Virus record (IMG/VR): IMGVR_UViG_3300035670_000085
Location: 35,897-99,896 of that record
Direction: 5' to 3' (one strand)
From: a virus
DNA length: 64,000 nt
The notes below the pieces were generated by a model. It saw only the letters and a program-made list of their open reading frames with translations, had not been told where the DNA came from and searched no databases. Each line of letters starts with the position of its first letter. The first letter of the stretch is position 1. The translations under genes and the position numbers were made by a program. Shown one piece after another: positions 49,201-56,426 of this stretch.

Positions 49201-50223
49201 TCATTAAAAAGTATAGTTTATGGAGATAGAAATATTGCAATAGGAAATAACGCCCTATCTGTAAATGATGGTGATTATAATGTTGGTATTGGTCGAAAAT
49301 CTTTATATAGCAACACATCCGGTTATGAAAATATAGCAATTGGAGATTATGCATTATACTCTAACGTATCGGGTTATGATAATACTGCTATAGGAGTTAA
49401 TGCCGGAAATTATCTTACAGGAGACAATAATACATTGCTTGGTGCATATGTATATAATAATTGTACATCTGGAAATAACAATACTGCTATCGGCTATCAG
49501 GCAATGTTTGGGGGAGGTGGGAGTACAGTTAATAATAGTATAGCTATTGGTTTCAATTCATTATATAATATCCAATCTGGAACAAATATTGCTATTGGAA
49601 ATTTCGCAGGATATACCCTTCAAGCGGGACAATATAATGTCATGTTTGGAAATTACGCTAATTATTCTAATCCCAATGGCGGATATAATGTTGCTATTGG
49701 ATACAATGCTTTATATCTCAATATTACCAACAATAACGTAGCAGTAGGTTATCAAGCTGGTAATTCAATTACCTCTGGCTCTTCTAACGTTATTATCGGT
49801 TATGATGCTGACCTTGCATCTAACACTAATTCAAACTCTATTGTAATAGGATCTGGAGCTACTTCAACTGCGAATAATCAAACATTTATAGGAAACGCAT
49901 CAACCACCTCAACAATCATTAAGGGTATTTATGGCAATCAAAATGGTTCTAATCCTTATGTGAGGGTTGGCTCTGACGGTACTTTATACGAAGACAATAA
50001 TGCTCCTTCTGGTGGGGTTAATATTTTAGAAGAAATTTTTACAGCTACTGCATCACAAACAGATTTTGTATTAACTAATTCTCCAACAGATGAAAATGGT
50101 GTCTGGGTATTTATCGATGCGGCATATTCAGCAACAGATCAATATAGCATATCTACTAATACTTTATCATTGAGCTCTGGTTTAGTTGGTGGAGAAAAAG
50201 TAGTTATTAAATATATATACTAA
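46297..50223 (+). CDS. long tail fibre with YadA-like head repeats, cassette copy 2 gene D
   Basis: 1308 residues. The N-terminus (1-75) is shared with the 40202 gene. Then come dozens of repeats of the form GxxNxAIGYxAGxxxTTGxxN, the left-handed beta-roll repeat of YadA-type trimeric adhesins, which bind surfaces. Two modules follow each other: each begins with SGSDND(L/I)CYVVETETFYRYE (~85 and ~905) and ends with IIKGIYGN(E/Q)NGxNPYVRVGSDG. A ~140-residue globular domain (VITVADVSGSLDGKYFILYS) interrupts the first module at ~650-790. The last ~65 residues (ILEEIFTATASQTDFVL) form a cap. Host-binding fibre. Confidence 0.85.
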   Translation: MDRVRVFKLENPTNGTENNRRQQLLDFNEDYIAVKGISFENLESSSIDIVSGTSGTDIQFKDTVNGTIKLSELVDRGFSTYTTTSSAETATGSDNDLCYVVETETFYRYEATGSSYTDDNKWVLSTGNGGTTRWIGIAGKYIYTTSNAFYGFKSAISNSSGLYNTSFGMNSLYTNSTGSSNVAIGHNALYANNDDQNTAIGKSAGSQATSGYNTFIGAGSAYNVTSGGNNVAIGYSALYGAISPTFATGTNNVAIGYESAKSVSTASRLVFAGYRSGYTNTTGADNIFIGSSSGYSNSTGGNIIAIGTSALYSNTTGSNIAIGYQAGYSNTSATSITYIGHQAGQYATGNSNIALGFQAYKGVNGQTTGTNNTTIGANAFYGLTSGSYGIAIGSSAGYTLTTGTDNIAIGYRAGYLNSTGNYQIAIGTDALYNTTSSNNTAVGYKAGESNTSGGSHVLIGYEAGRYSTGSLSNTYVGDRAGKGAAGTNSGYYNTGFGGGALQLITSGHDNMAIGQQSLQQCSSGSYNTAVGTNSGIFTGTGSYNTYIGNATGQNVTNCSNNIFIGASSGASFYGTSQTLAYNIAIGLGSSSSLVSSSYNITLGANTGLINNYNNYNILIGHDAGNSVQSDNNVAIGYRTLGYKGTSAAQERSRVITVADVSGSLDGKYFILYSTTTTYWVWYDVNNGSTPPSPSSGETLVEVDISTNATAATVATNTKTAINAISGTPFLAFIEASGTNYLGIVCKLAGNNTNTTDGAAPTGFTISTVIAGAGTSTTGADNTAIGYKSLYNLSSGYGNVTGGYQAGDTITTGYNNIIFGYDADVNATVYNTIVLGANASSTVNNQILIGNSSHTTAIIKGIYGNENGVNPYVRVGSDGTLYEDNNPPTGGSGVTTYTTVTAAEAASGSDNDICYVVETETFYRYESSGSSYTDDNKWILSTGDGGDTRWIGVSGKYTYTTDNLFYGLGSLKSIVYGDRNIAIGNNALSVNDGDYNVGIGRKSLYSNTSGYENIAIGDYALYSNVSGYDNTAIGVNAGNYLTGDNNTLLGAYVYNNCTSGNNNTAIGYQAMFGGGGSTVNNSIAIGFNSLYNIQSGTNIAIGNFAGYTLQAGQYNVMFGNYANYSNPNGGYNVAIGYNALYLNITNNNVAVGYQAGNSITSGSSNVIIGYDADLASNTNSNSIVIGSGATSTANNQTFIGNASTTSTIIKGIYGNQNGSNPYVRVGSDGTLYEDNNAPSGGVNILEEIFTATASQTDFVLTNSPTDENGVWVFIDAAYSATDQYSISTNTLSLSSGLVGGEKVVIKYIY
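46520..46746 (+). repeat. intragenic module start, copy 1
   Basis: Encodes TGSDNDLCYVVETETFYRYE...WIGIAGKYIYTTSNAFYGF; pairs with the copy at 48977-49200. Protein similarity is high but the DNA is well diverged. Confidence 0.75.
48977..49200 (+). repeat. intragenic module start, copy 2
   Basis: Encodes SGSDNDICYVVETETFYRYE...WIGVSGKYTYTTDNLFYGL, second copy of the module in the long fibre. Confidence 0.75.
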
Positions 50224-50237
50224 AAGGATAGAAGCAT

Positions 50238-50426
50238 ATGGATAAAATAACTCCAAAATCAGTAAATTTTTTAAGTTCGGATGGAATATTCCATTTGTTT
50301 GCTCAAACAGTATCAAATGATTATACAGTAGCTTCAACAGTAAATGCTTTATCTGTTGGGCCAGTTTCAGTAGACGATGGAGTTACTGTAACTGTTGAAG
50401 ATGGTGGAATCTGGACAATTGTATAA
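50238..50426 (+). CDS. small virion-type protein
   Basis: 62 residues, beta-rich. DDGVTVTVEDGGIWTIV echoes EITVQQGGIWDI of the 41914 repeats, so it may be a single-unit relative of that protein. AAAGGAT ribosome site. Confidence 0.65.
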   Translation: MDKITPKSVNFLSSDGIFHLFAQTVSNDYTVASTVNALSVGPVSVDDGVTVTVEDGGIWTIV

Positions 50427-50448
50427 AATTAGGAGAATACTAATATAT

Positions 50449-51156
50449 ATGAGCACATTAAAAGTAGATAATATTGAACCAAGAACAGGAACATCCATTA
50501 CACTAGCCGGTGGTCTTGTATTGCCTTCATGGGTTACAAGTACTTCATATACAACTGGAATGATGGTGTTAAAAGGAAATACAGTCTATATTTGTATTTC
50601 GGATCACACTTCTGGAACTTTTGCAACAGATTGGCTTACAAATAGTTATTGGGTTACAAATGGATCTGCTCCGGGAACTGTAACTATGCTTGGAAAATCA
50701 ACGACAATAACAGGACATTTACTCTGTGATGGTTCAGCAGTTTCTAGAACAACATATGCAGACTTATTTGCAGTAATTGGAACTACATATGGTGCTGGAG
50801 ATACTACAACAACATTTAATCTTCCAGATTTTAGGGGGGTGTATCCAAAAGGTGCTGGAACTACAAATAGAGCAGCTGGAAAGGATGCAAGCGGAAATTT
50901 TTACGCCGCAACACTTGGTACATATACAACCGATAAAATGCAAGGTCACTATCACACCATTAAAGATATGGAAGGGGGCGGTGGTTCGCTGAGAAATTAC
51001 ACGGTTTCCGGCTCCCCACAAACAAATACGGGAGCGGGAATTGCGGTTGATTTAGGTGTATTGGAACCAATAACAGACGGAACAAATGATACACCCAGAA
51101 CCGGACACACAACAGAGCCCCAGAACTTGGGGATTACTTTTATAATTAAATATTAA
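50449..51156 (+). CDS. tail-collar-domain fibre protein
   Basis: 235 residues from ATG 50449 (AGGAG at 50431-50435). N-terminal LKVDNIEPRTGTSITLAGG is a fibre-base motif. Residues ~85-150 form a Phage Tail Collar domain (GHLLCDGSAVSRTTYADLF...FNLPDFRG). The C-terminal part is Gly/His-rich (GHYHTIKDMEGGGG) and ends in IKY like many fibre tips. Likely short tail fibre or tip. Confidence 0.8.
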   Translation: MSTLKVDNIEPRTGTSITLAGGLVLPSWVTSTSYTTGMMVLKGNTVYICISDHTSGTFATDWLTNSYWVTNGSAPGTVTMLGKSTTITGHLLCDGSAVSRTTYADLFAVIGTTYGAGDTTTTFNLPDFRGVYPKGAGTTNRAAGKDASGNFYAATLGTYTTDKMQGHYHTIKDMEGGGGSLRNYTVSGSPQTNTGAGIAVDLGVLEPITDGTNDTPRTGHTTEPQNLGITFIIKY

Positions 51157-51167
51157 GGATATATTTT

Positions 51168-51962
51168 ATGTCAACAGTTGAAGTAAATACAATTAAACCA
51201 TCAACAGGAAATACTACAACATTTTCTAATACAACAGAATCATCCTCTTCTACAACAGGAGCAGTAGTTATTTCTGGTGGTGTTGGAATTGCTAAAAATG
51301 TGAATATAGCAGGAACATTATCTGCAACAACTTCTATATTACCAGATAAAGCGTCTATATCTTCTGGATCAGGGGCTCCATCATCAACTCCGGAAAAAAT
51401 TGGAGATTTATATGTTGATACAATAAATAAACTATTGTATACTGCTGATGGAAATTCTTCAAGTGCAAATTGGGTTATACAGTCTCCAGCTTCAAAAATT
51501 GGTATGATGACAACAAGTAATTGGGCCGATGTTAGTTGGGGAAAAGATAACGTAGGAGCAACAAGATTCATGGCATATCAAACAGGATATGTTTCAACAA
51601 TTGCAATGTGGATAAACTCCAATACTAGTGGAACTAAAGTAAAATGTGCATTATATGCAAATTATTCTGATAGTTCTCGACCAAATGGAGCACCTCTTAC
51701 AATAAGTGATGAAGTTACATTGGATGGTGTTGCAATGAAAATATGGTTATTTGATTTTTCAACTCCTTATAAAATAACAAAAGGAACTAATTATTGGTTA
51801 GCTTTCAATTTTGGCACATACAATTCAAACCCCATGCGTATTGGGACATCAGCTATTCCAATGTGTCAATATTGGTCACAATCTTATAATTCTGGAAATA
51901 GTTTTTTAACAATATCAGGAGCGGGTACAAATGAAAAAGGGATAGCAATGTTTGGTTATTAA
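51168..51962 (+). CDS. tail fibre protein (GGVGIAKN motif)
   Basis: 264 residues. STVEVNTIKPSTGN start, then STTGAVVISGGVGIAKNVNIAG, a segment common in phage and giant-virus fibre proteins. The C-terminal ~130 residues are a beta-sandwich-like receptor-type domain (TGYVSTIAMWINSNTSGTKVKC). Shares a 43-base identical segment with the next gene. Confidence 0.75.
   Translation: MSTVEVNTIKPSTGNTTTFSNTTESSSSTTGAVVISGGVGIAKNVNIAGTLSATTSILPDKASISSGSGAPSSTPEKIGDLYVDTINKLLYTADGNSSSANWVIQSPASKIGMMTTSNWADVSWGKDNVGATRFMAYQTGYVSTIAMWINSNTSGTKVKCALYANYSDSSRPNGAPLTISDEVTLDGVAMKIWLFDFSTPYKITKGTNYWLAFNFGTYNSNPMRIGTSAIPMCQYWSQSYNSGNSFLTISGAGTNEKGIAMFGY
51271..51313 (+). repeat. 43-bp direct repeat, copy 1
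   Basis: From TTTCTGGTGGTGTTGG to ATAGCAGG; identical to 52116-52158 in the neighbouring fibre gene, at the base/tip boundary of both proteins. Confidence 0.9.
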
Positions 51963-51991
51963 TCCTATTTATTAAAAGAGAGTATACAATA

Positions 51992-53056
51992 ATGGCTGGA
52001 ATTTTAAAAGTTGACGAATTACAAAAATCTTCTGCATCAAATATAACAATATCTGATTCTATAACTATATCTGATGATACTGAATCTACATCATCGAGTA
52101 CAGGATCTTTAATAGTTTCTGGTGGTGTTGGAATTGCTAAAAATGTGAATATAGCAGGGACATCTACATTAGCTACATTAAATGTTACCGGGGTGACTTC
52201 TGCTGTTAAAATAAGTACTGCAACCAAAACAGCAGATTATACAGTATTAGATGATGATGGATACGAACAAATATTTGTCAATCCTACAGGTAAGACAATA
52301 ACTATAACTCTCCCTACTGCATCAGCAAATACAGGTAGACGATTGATTGTAAAAGTTACTCATGCTGGTGGTGCTGTAACTGTAAATGGTGAAGGGAGTG
52401 AAACAATTGATGGTGCAACAACTTTTGTCATGCAATCACAATATGACTTTTTAGATATTACTTGTAATGGTACTACATGGTTTATAAATAGTTGCTATGC
52501 TAAATTAGATACTGGTTGGATAAACACGGCCGATGAAACTAATCGGGAGATGGGAAGCCAACAAGTTACATATAACGGGGCGTCTGGGTCCTTTACACTG
52601 GGGGAAACAATCACTGAAGCAACTAGCAATAATACCGGAATTATTATAGCTGATAGTGGGACTGTGCTAACACTCAAAAATGTAACTGGAACAGGAGTTT
52701 TTACTAACGGGCGACAAATAACGGGATCAACGTCGTCTGTTACTGCAAATGTAAACGGAAATACAATAAACCAAGATACTAATGTTACTCATAATTTTTC
52801 TTTGTCTCTGGCGTCCCCATTAGAGGTTTCGTACTATTACTCAACCGATAAAGCGGAAAATACAACGATATATATGCCCCTTACAATCGAATCAGATGGG
52901 GCCGTATATAATTTTTCACTCTTTGGCGTGAGCACATCTGCAGTAAAAGTTCAATCCGGCGCACAGGGGATGGTATGGGTTGCCGAGAATGGCACGTCAA
53001 CCCCCATAACTGCAACTAGTATATATTATAAATTACTTGTGGAGTATAAAAAATAA
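51992..53056 (+). CDS. tail fibre protein (GGVGIAKN motif)
   Basis: 354 residues. AGILKVDELQKSSASNI start, then STGSLIVSGGVGIAKNVNIAG as in the 51168 gene. Residues ~80-170 form a beta-helix-like part (YEQIFVNPTGKTITITLPTA); the C-terminal ~180 residues have a more GC-rich codon use from about 52510 on, suggesting a tip acquired from another phage. Confidence 0.75.
   Translation: MAGILKVDELQKSSASNITISDSITISDDTESTSSSTGSLIVSGGVGIAKNVNIAGTSTLATLNVTGVTSAVKISTATKTADYTVLDDDGYEQIFVNPTGKTITITLPTASANTGRRLIVKVTHAGGAVTVNGEGSETIDGATTFVMQSQYDFLDITCNGTTWFINSCYAKLDTGWINTADETNREMGSQQVTYNGASGSFTLGETITEATSNNTGIIIADSGTVLTLKNVTGTGVFTNGRQITGSTSSVTANVNGNTINQDTNVTHNFSLSLASPLEVSYYYSTDKAENTTIYMPLTIESDGAVYNFSLFGVSTSAVKVQSGAQGMVWVAENGTSTPITATSIYYKLLVEYKK
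52116..52158 (+). repeat. 43-bp direct repeat, copy 2
   Basis: Identical to 51271-51313. Unit of recombination between two fibre genes. Confidence 0.9.
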
Positions 53057-53403
53057 TGAAAACAATAACATCAAGAAAACCAGAAAGTATAGTTATAGAA
53101 TCAGGGGAAGAAATATTATATGATATGTCTCAATGGCCAGAAAGTTCACCCGGTCAACCTTATAGAAAATCTGAAGTGTTGTGGGATGAAGTAAATGAAG
53201 TTATAGTTTTAAAAACACAAGCACAATTGGATAGTGAAAATGCTTTAAAACAACTTGTTGAAACTGATAAAGAAATGAATAGAAAATTAGAAGATCACGT
53301 TGATTTACTAATTTCAAAAGGGTTAGTTGAAATTGAAGATTATCCAGTTCAATTTCAAGAAGTTTATAATTTGAGAAAGGAATTGAGAACAAAATTAATT
53401 TAA
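53056..53403 (+). CDS. possible tail-fibre assembly protein
   Basis: 115 residues. N-terminal small beta part (SIVIESGEEILYDMSQWPE), then a long helix (DSENALKQLVETDKEMNRKLED). The layout and position right after fibre genes fit fibre-assembly chaperones, but no diagnostic motif is present. Overlaps the previous stop (TAATG). Confidence 0.6.
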   Translation: MKTITSRKPESIVIESGEEILYDMSQWPESSPGQPYRKSEVLWDEVNEVIVLKTQAQLDSENALKQLVETDKEMNRKLEDHVDLLISKGLVEIEDYPVQFQEVYNLRKELRTKLI

Positions 53404-53425
53404 AATATATTAGAGGTAACTAATT

Positions 53426-53650
53426 ATGTCAGACACTTTTGAATTTAAAAACCCAGAAGAGCAATTGCCAGAAGTAAAAAAAGAAATAGTTCAGACAGTA
53501 ACTACTCAAATTCAAACTATTTTTAGAATTGAGGATTTACAAGAAGAAATGAATAGAATTGATTCGGAAATTGCTATGCTTCAAGGTCGTAAAGCAACAT
53601 TACAAGCGAAAATTGATGCAGCAGCAATAGCATTAAATATTACATTATAA
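53426..53650 (+). CDS. coiled-coil small protein
   Basis: 74 residues. Acidic start, Gln/Thr-rich middle, then a coiled coil (IEDLQEEMNRIDSEIAMLQGRK) and a hydrophobic end. GAGGT ribosome site. Unrecognised. Confidence 0.65.
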   Translation: MSDTFEFKNPEEQLPEVKKEIVQTVTTQIQTIFRIEDLQEEMNRIDSEIAMLQGRKATLQAKIDAAAIALNITL

Positions 53651-53656
53651 AATAAG

Positions 53657-53672
53657 ACTACTAATAAATAAA
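53657..53672 (+). promoter_or_regulatory. late-promoter-like motif, weak
   Basis: ACTACTAATAAATAAA: the core CTAATAAATA is kept with altered flanks; 25 bases before the ATG at 53697. Confidence 0.4.
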
Positions 53673-53696
53673 CTATAATATAAAAGGAGAAATATT

Positions 53697-54173
53697 ATGA
53701 AAAATATTGATTTATTAGATTTGTCTTATGTTTTAGAAAATGTAGATACTAAAGAATCATCAGTAAAATTTAAATATTTTATTTCAAAAAATAAACAAAA
53801 TATTGATGGTCAAGTTAAGATTTTAAAAGACTTGATAAAACCCTCTGATGAATACATGAAAGTAGAAAATGAAAGAATAGCTATATGTGAAAAATATAGT
53901 GTTAAAAACGAAAATAATGAGCCTATTAAAGAAAAAAGTGGTTACATTATTTCAAATGATAAAATAGAAGAATTTAATAAAGAAATTAAAAATTTATTTG
54001 ATGAAAATGATTCAATTTTGAAAAAAGAAATAGAAAAGTCTAAAGAAATAGAGGCTATATTACAAGAAGAAATTACTAATATAGTATTAGATAAAATAAA
54101 TATTAATGATTTGCCAAATAATGTGCAACAAATAGAGATGGATATTCTGGTTAAACTTGACCTAATTTATTAA
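53697..54173 (+). CDS. helical unknown protein
   Basis: 158 residues, all-helical, Lys/Glu/Ile-rich, with a final amphipathic part (LDKININDLPNNVQQIEMDIL). AAGGAG ribosome site. Found between fibre and neck genes, so possibly a chaperone. Unrecognised. Confidence 0.65.
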   Translation: MKNIDLLDLSYVLENVDTKESSVKFKYFISKNKQNIDGQVKILKDLIKPSDEYMKVENERIAICEKYSVKNENNEPIKEKSGYIISNDKIEEFNKEIKNLFDENDSILKKEIEKSKEIEAILQEEITNIVLDKININDLPNNVQQIEMDILVKLDLIY

Positions 54174-54178
54174 AAAAT

Positions 54179-54194
54179 TATACTAATAAATATA
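54179..54194 (+). promoter_or_regulatory. late-promoter-like motif
   Basis: Exact TATACTAATAAATATA, ten bases before the ATG at 54205, followed by a short GGTTAATAAA leader. Confidence 0.8.
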
Positions 54195-54204
54195 GGTTAA
54201 TAAA

Positions 54205-54636
54205 ATGCCAGCAATAATATTAAAACTTATTTCTTTTATACCAATGATATGGGAAATTATTAAAAAAATAATTCCCTTTATTCACAAAAAAGAAGAAACA
54301 TTGATAGCTTTTTGTGATGATTATGGTTCTTTTTATGATTTTAAAGAGCATGTTGTAATTCCTGATTACGATGTATTGCATAAAAGTTTGATGAAGGTTA
54401 TTAAAAGAGCTAGAAAAAAAGGAGAAGTTTTAATTCTTAATTTTTCTGATATGAAACAATTTAATAACGATACTTCTGAAGCTATTAGAGAATGTTTGAG
54501 AGATGCCGTTATTCATAATAATATAAGACTTAGAGCTATTTTTCCTAAAAAAGGAATGAATGATTTATATAAAGAATTATCAAAATTGATAAACCAAAAA
54601 GATTGTAAATCTATAAGCATAAAAAGGGTTGGTTAA
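54205..54636 (+). CDS. unknown protein with amphipathic N-terminus
   Basis: 143 residues. The first ~28 residues are hydrophobic/amphipathic (AIILKLISFIPMIWEIIKKI), possibly membrane-associated. The rest is alpha/beta with GEVLILNFSDMKQFNNDTSEA, a layout like STAS-type domains, which I offer only as a resemblance. Confidence 0.6.
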   Translation: MPAIILKLISFIPMIWEIIKKIIPFIHKKEETLIAFCDDYGSFYDFKEHVVIPDYDVLHKSLMKVIKRARKKGEVLILNFSDMKQFNNDTSEAIRECLRDAVIHNNIRLRAIFPKKGMNDLYKELSKLINQKDCKSISIKRVG

Positions 54637-54637
54637 A

Positions 54638-54937
54638 ATGATAATAGTTTCTTATTTTGCCGATGAAGATTCTAACCCTATAACTGGATTAACACCAACT
54701 ATAAAAATATATGATGTTATAACGTATGAACAATCTGTTTCATCTGGTTCAATGGAAGAGATTGATAATGCTGATGATGCTGGTTGGTATAAATATGATT
54801 TTACAACAGTTGATTTATCTCATACATATACAGTTAATATTGATGGTGGTAATACTCTCGATAGTTTTATACGTTATCAAAACGCAATAGTAGTTCCAGA
54901 AATACCACAAAGACCAGTAGTAGATTTTGGAAATTAA
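54638..54937 (+). CDS. beta-sandwich virion-type protein
   Basis: 99 residues from ATG 54638. An Ig-like pattern: FADEDSNPITGLTPTIKIYDV ... AGWYKYDFTTVDLSHTYTVNIDGG. The same fold pattern (ALTDADSTPTYVI...GYYTASYDVP) makes up the N-terminus of the 55116 gene. Probably structural. Confidence 0.65.
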   Translation: MIIVSYFADEDSNPITGLTPTIKIYDVITYEQSVSSGSMEEIDNADDAGWYKYDFTTVDLSHTYTVNIDGGNTLDSFIRYQNAIVVPEIPQRPVVDFGN

Positions 54938-54939
54938 TT

Positions 54940-55116
54940 ATGATTTATAAACAGATTTTAAAAGATAAAGAATTATTATATACAGAATATATTATTATTA
55001 AAAATTTAATTAGAATAAAAGAAAGTGAATTTAAAAATAATAATCAATATTTAGATTTTTTAATTTTTAAAAATATACCAAGATATTTAACAAATAGACT
55101 TGGCGAGGTATTGTAA
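54940..55116 (+). CDS. 58-residue basic helical protein
   Basis: ATG 54940 to TAA 55116, where the stop overlaps the next ATG (TAATG). MIYKQILKDKELLYTEYIIIK then IFKNIPRYLTNRLGE. Unrecognised. Confidence 0.55.
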   Translation: MIYKQILKDKELLYTEYIIIKNLIRIKESEFKNNNQYLDFLIFKNIPRYLTNRLGEVL

Positions 55117-56177
55117 TGGCAAGTAAGAATCAGACTAGAGTAGCACAGGGAAGTACTCTCACAACCGATATATTTTTATATGCATATTCCGGAGGAGCTT
55201 TAACAGATGCAGATTCTACTCCAACATATGTGATAAAAAATCCTGATGGTGATACTGTATATACTGATTTTGCAAATAGAATTTCTATTGGATATTATAC
55301 TGCTTCATATGATGTACCAGCAGATGCAACGATATCTGAAGATTGGTCAATAGAATGGACTATTTATCTTCGTAGTGTTTTAGTTCCGGGAGCTACTGAA
55401 AATTTTATAGTTGTAGAATCTGGATTACCTGATTTTGGAGATTCCATTGTAATTGAAGATAAATGGATGAGGCAAATAAAACGAATCATTGGTTTTCCTA
55501 AAGTTACAAAATTGATATTAACTGATGATGAGATAAAAGAATTATGTGTTGAGCCTGCTCTTAGAGAATACTTTAAAAAATTTCCAAAACGTTTAGTATA
55601 CGAACAATGGGTTAATAGAGATTCTAAATACGAAATTGCTTTTCCTGCAGAATCTGTTTTTGGAGTTATAGATGCAAGAATAACTGATAGGAGAACTGCT
55701 ACTGTTGGCAGTCAATCATCATTTTGGGAACTTATTAAATTTCAACAATTTGGTGGTTCTAATATCACTCTTTATGGAGTTAAAGGTTTTAATCCAAACG
55801 CATTACGACAATCTAATTTAACACAATTTCAAGGATTAAACGCTTATAGAAAAACATATAAAACTGAATTTATTGAGATGGAATTAGATGAACGAAAATT
55901 ACATGTATATACTAATCAAGAAGGAACTCTTCAGGTTGATTGGGCATTATGGTCTAATAATTTTGAAGATGTAAGATATCAGCAAATAGAAAATGTTATA
56001 AAATTGTCTCAAAGTTATGTATTGCGACAAGTAGCTGATTTAACTGGATTAATGACAGATGCAGACGTTTCAATTAGTATGAATGCAGAAGAATTAAAAA
56101 CTAAAGCCGATGATTTGCGTGAAAAAGTATTTGAAGAATGGAATGAAATTACAGATATAGTAATGATTAAAATGTAA
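55116..56177 (+). CDS. neck/head-tail connector-like protein
   Basis: 353 residues. Residues 1-100 are an Ig-like beta domain. Residues ~115-353 start with DKWMRQIKRIIGFP, LTDDEIKELCVEPALREYFKKFP, then beta elements and the helical end YVLRQVADLTGLMTDADVSI. The alpha-beta layout and place before the sheath gene recall T4 neck proteins (gp13/gp14 type); the assignment is tentative. Confidence 0.55.
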   Translation: MASKNQTRVAQGSTLTTDIFLYAYSGGALTDADSTPTYVIKNPDGDTVYTDFANRISIGYYTASYDVPADATISEDWSIEWTIYLRSVLVPGATENFIVVESGLPDFGDSIVIEDKWMRQIKRIIGFPKVTKLILTDDEIKELCVEPALREYFKKFPKRLVYEQWVNRDSKYEIAFPAESVFGVIDARITDRRTATVGSQSSFWELIKFQQFGGSNITLYGVKGFNPNALRQSNLTQFQGLNAYRKTYKTEFIEMELDERKLHVYTNQEGTLQVDWALWSNNFEDVRYQQIENVIKLSQSYVLRQVADLTGLMTDADVSISMNAEELKTKADDLREKVFEEWNEITDIVMIKM

Positions 56178-56192
56178 ATTTATAGAGGAAAA

Positions 56193-56414
56193 ATGAAAAA
56201 GTATAGAAGTATATTTCAAGAAGCTGAAGAAGATAAAACACAAGATTCTATTGATGAATTAATTACTATGAAACGCCTTGATACTGAAGAAGATAAAGGA
56301 AAATTTCTTGAACTTATAAAAGGAATCGTTTTTTCAAATAATTCTAAAGGAAATGAATTTTTGAATAAAATAAATGATTTCACTTCTACTTTAAAAAAAG
56401 AAGATATTGAGTAA
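56193..56414 (+). CDS. MKRYK-tagged protein
   Basis: 73 residues; tag MKKYRSIFQEA. Acidic helical body (DKTQDSIDELITMKRLDTEED). AGAGGAAAA ribosome site. A lone tagged gene in the tail region, between neck gene and homing-type gene. Confidence 0.75.
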   Translation: MKKYRSIFQEAEEDKTQDSIDELITMKRLDTEEDKGKFLELIKGIVFSNNSKGNEFLNKINDFTSTLKKEDIE

Positions 56415-56426
56415 TATCTAATAAGT

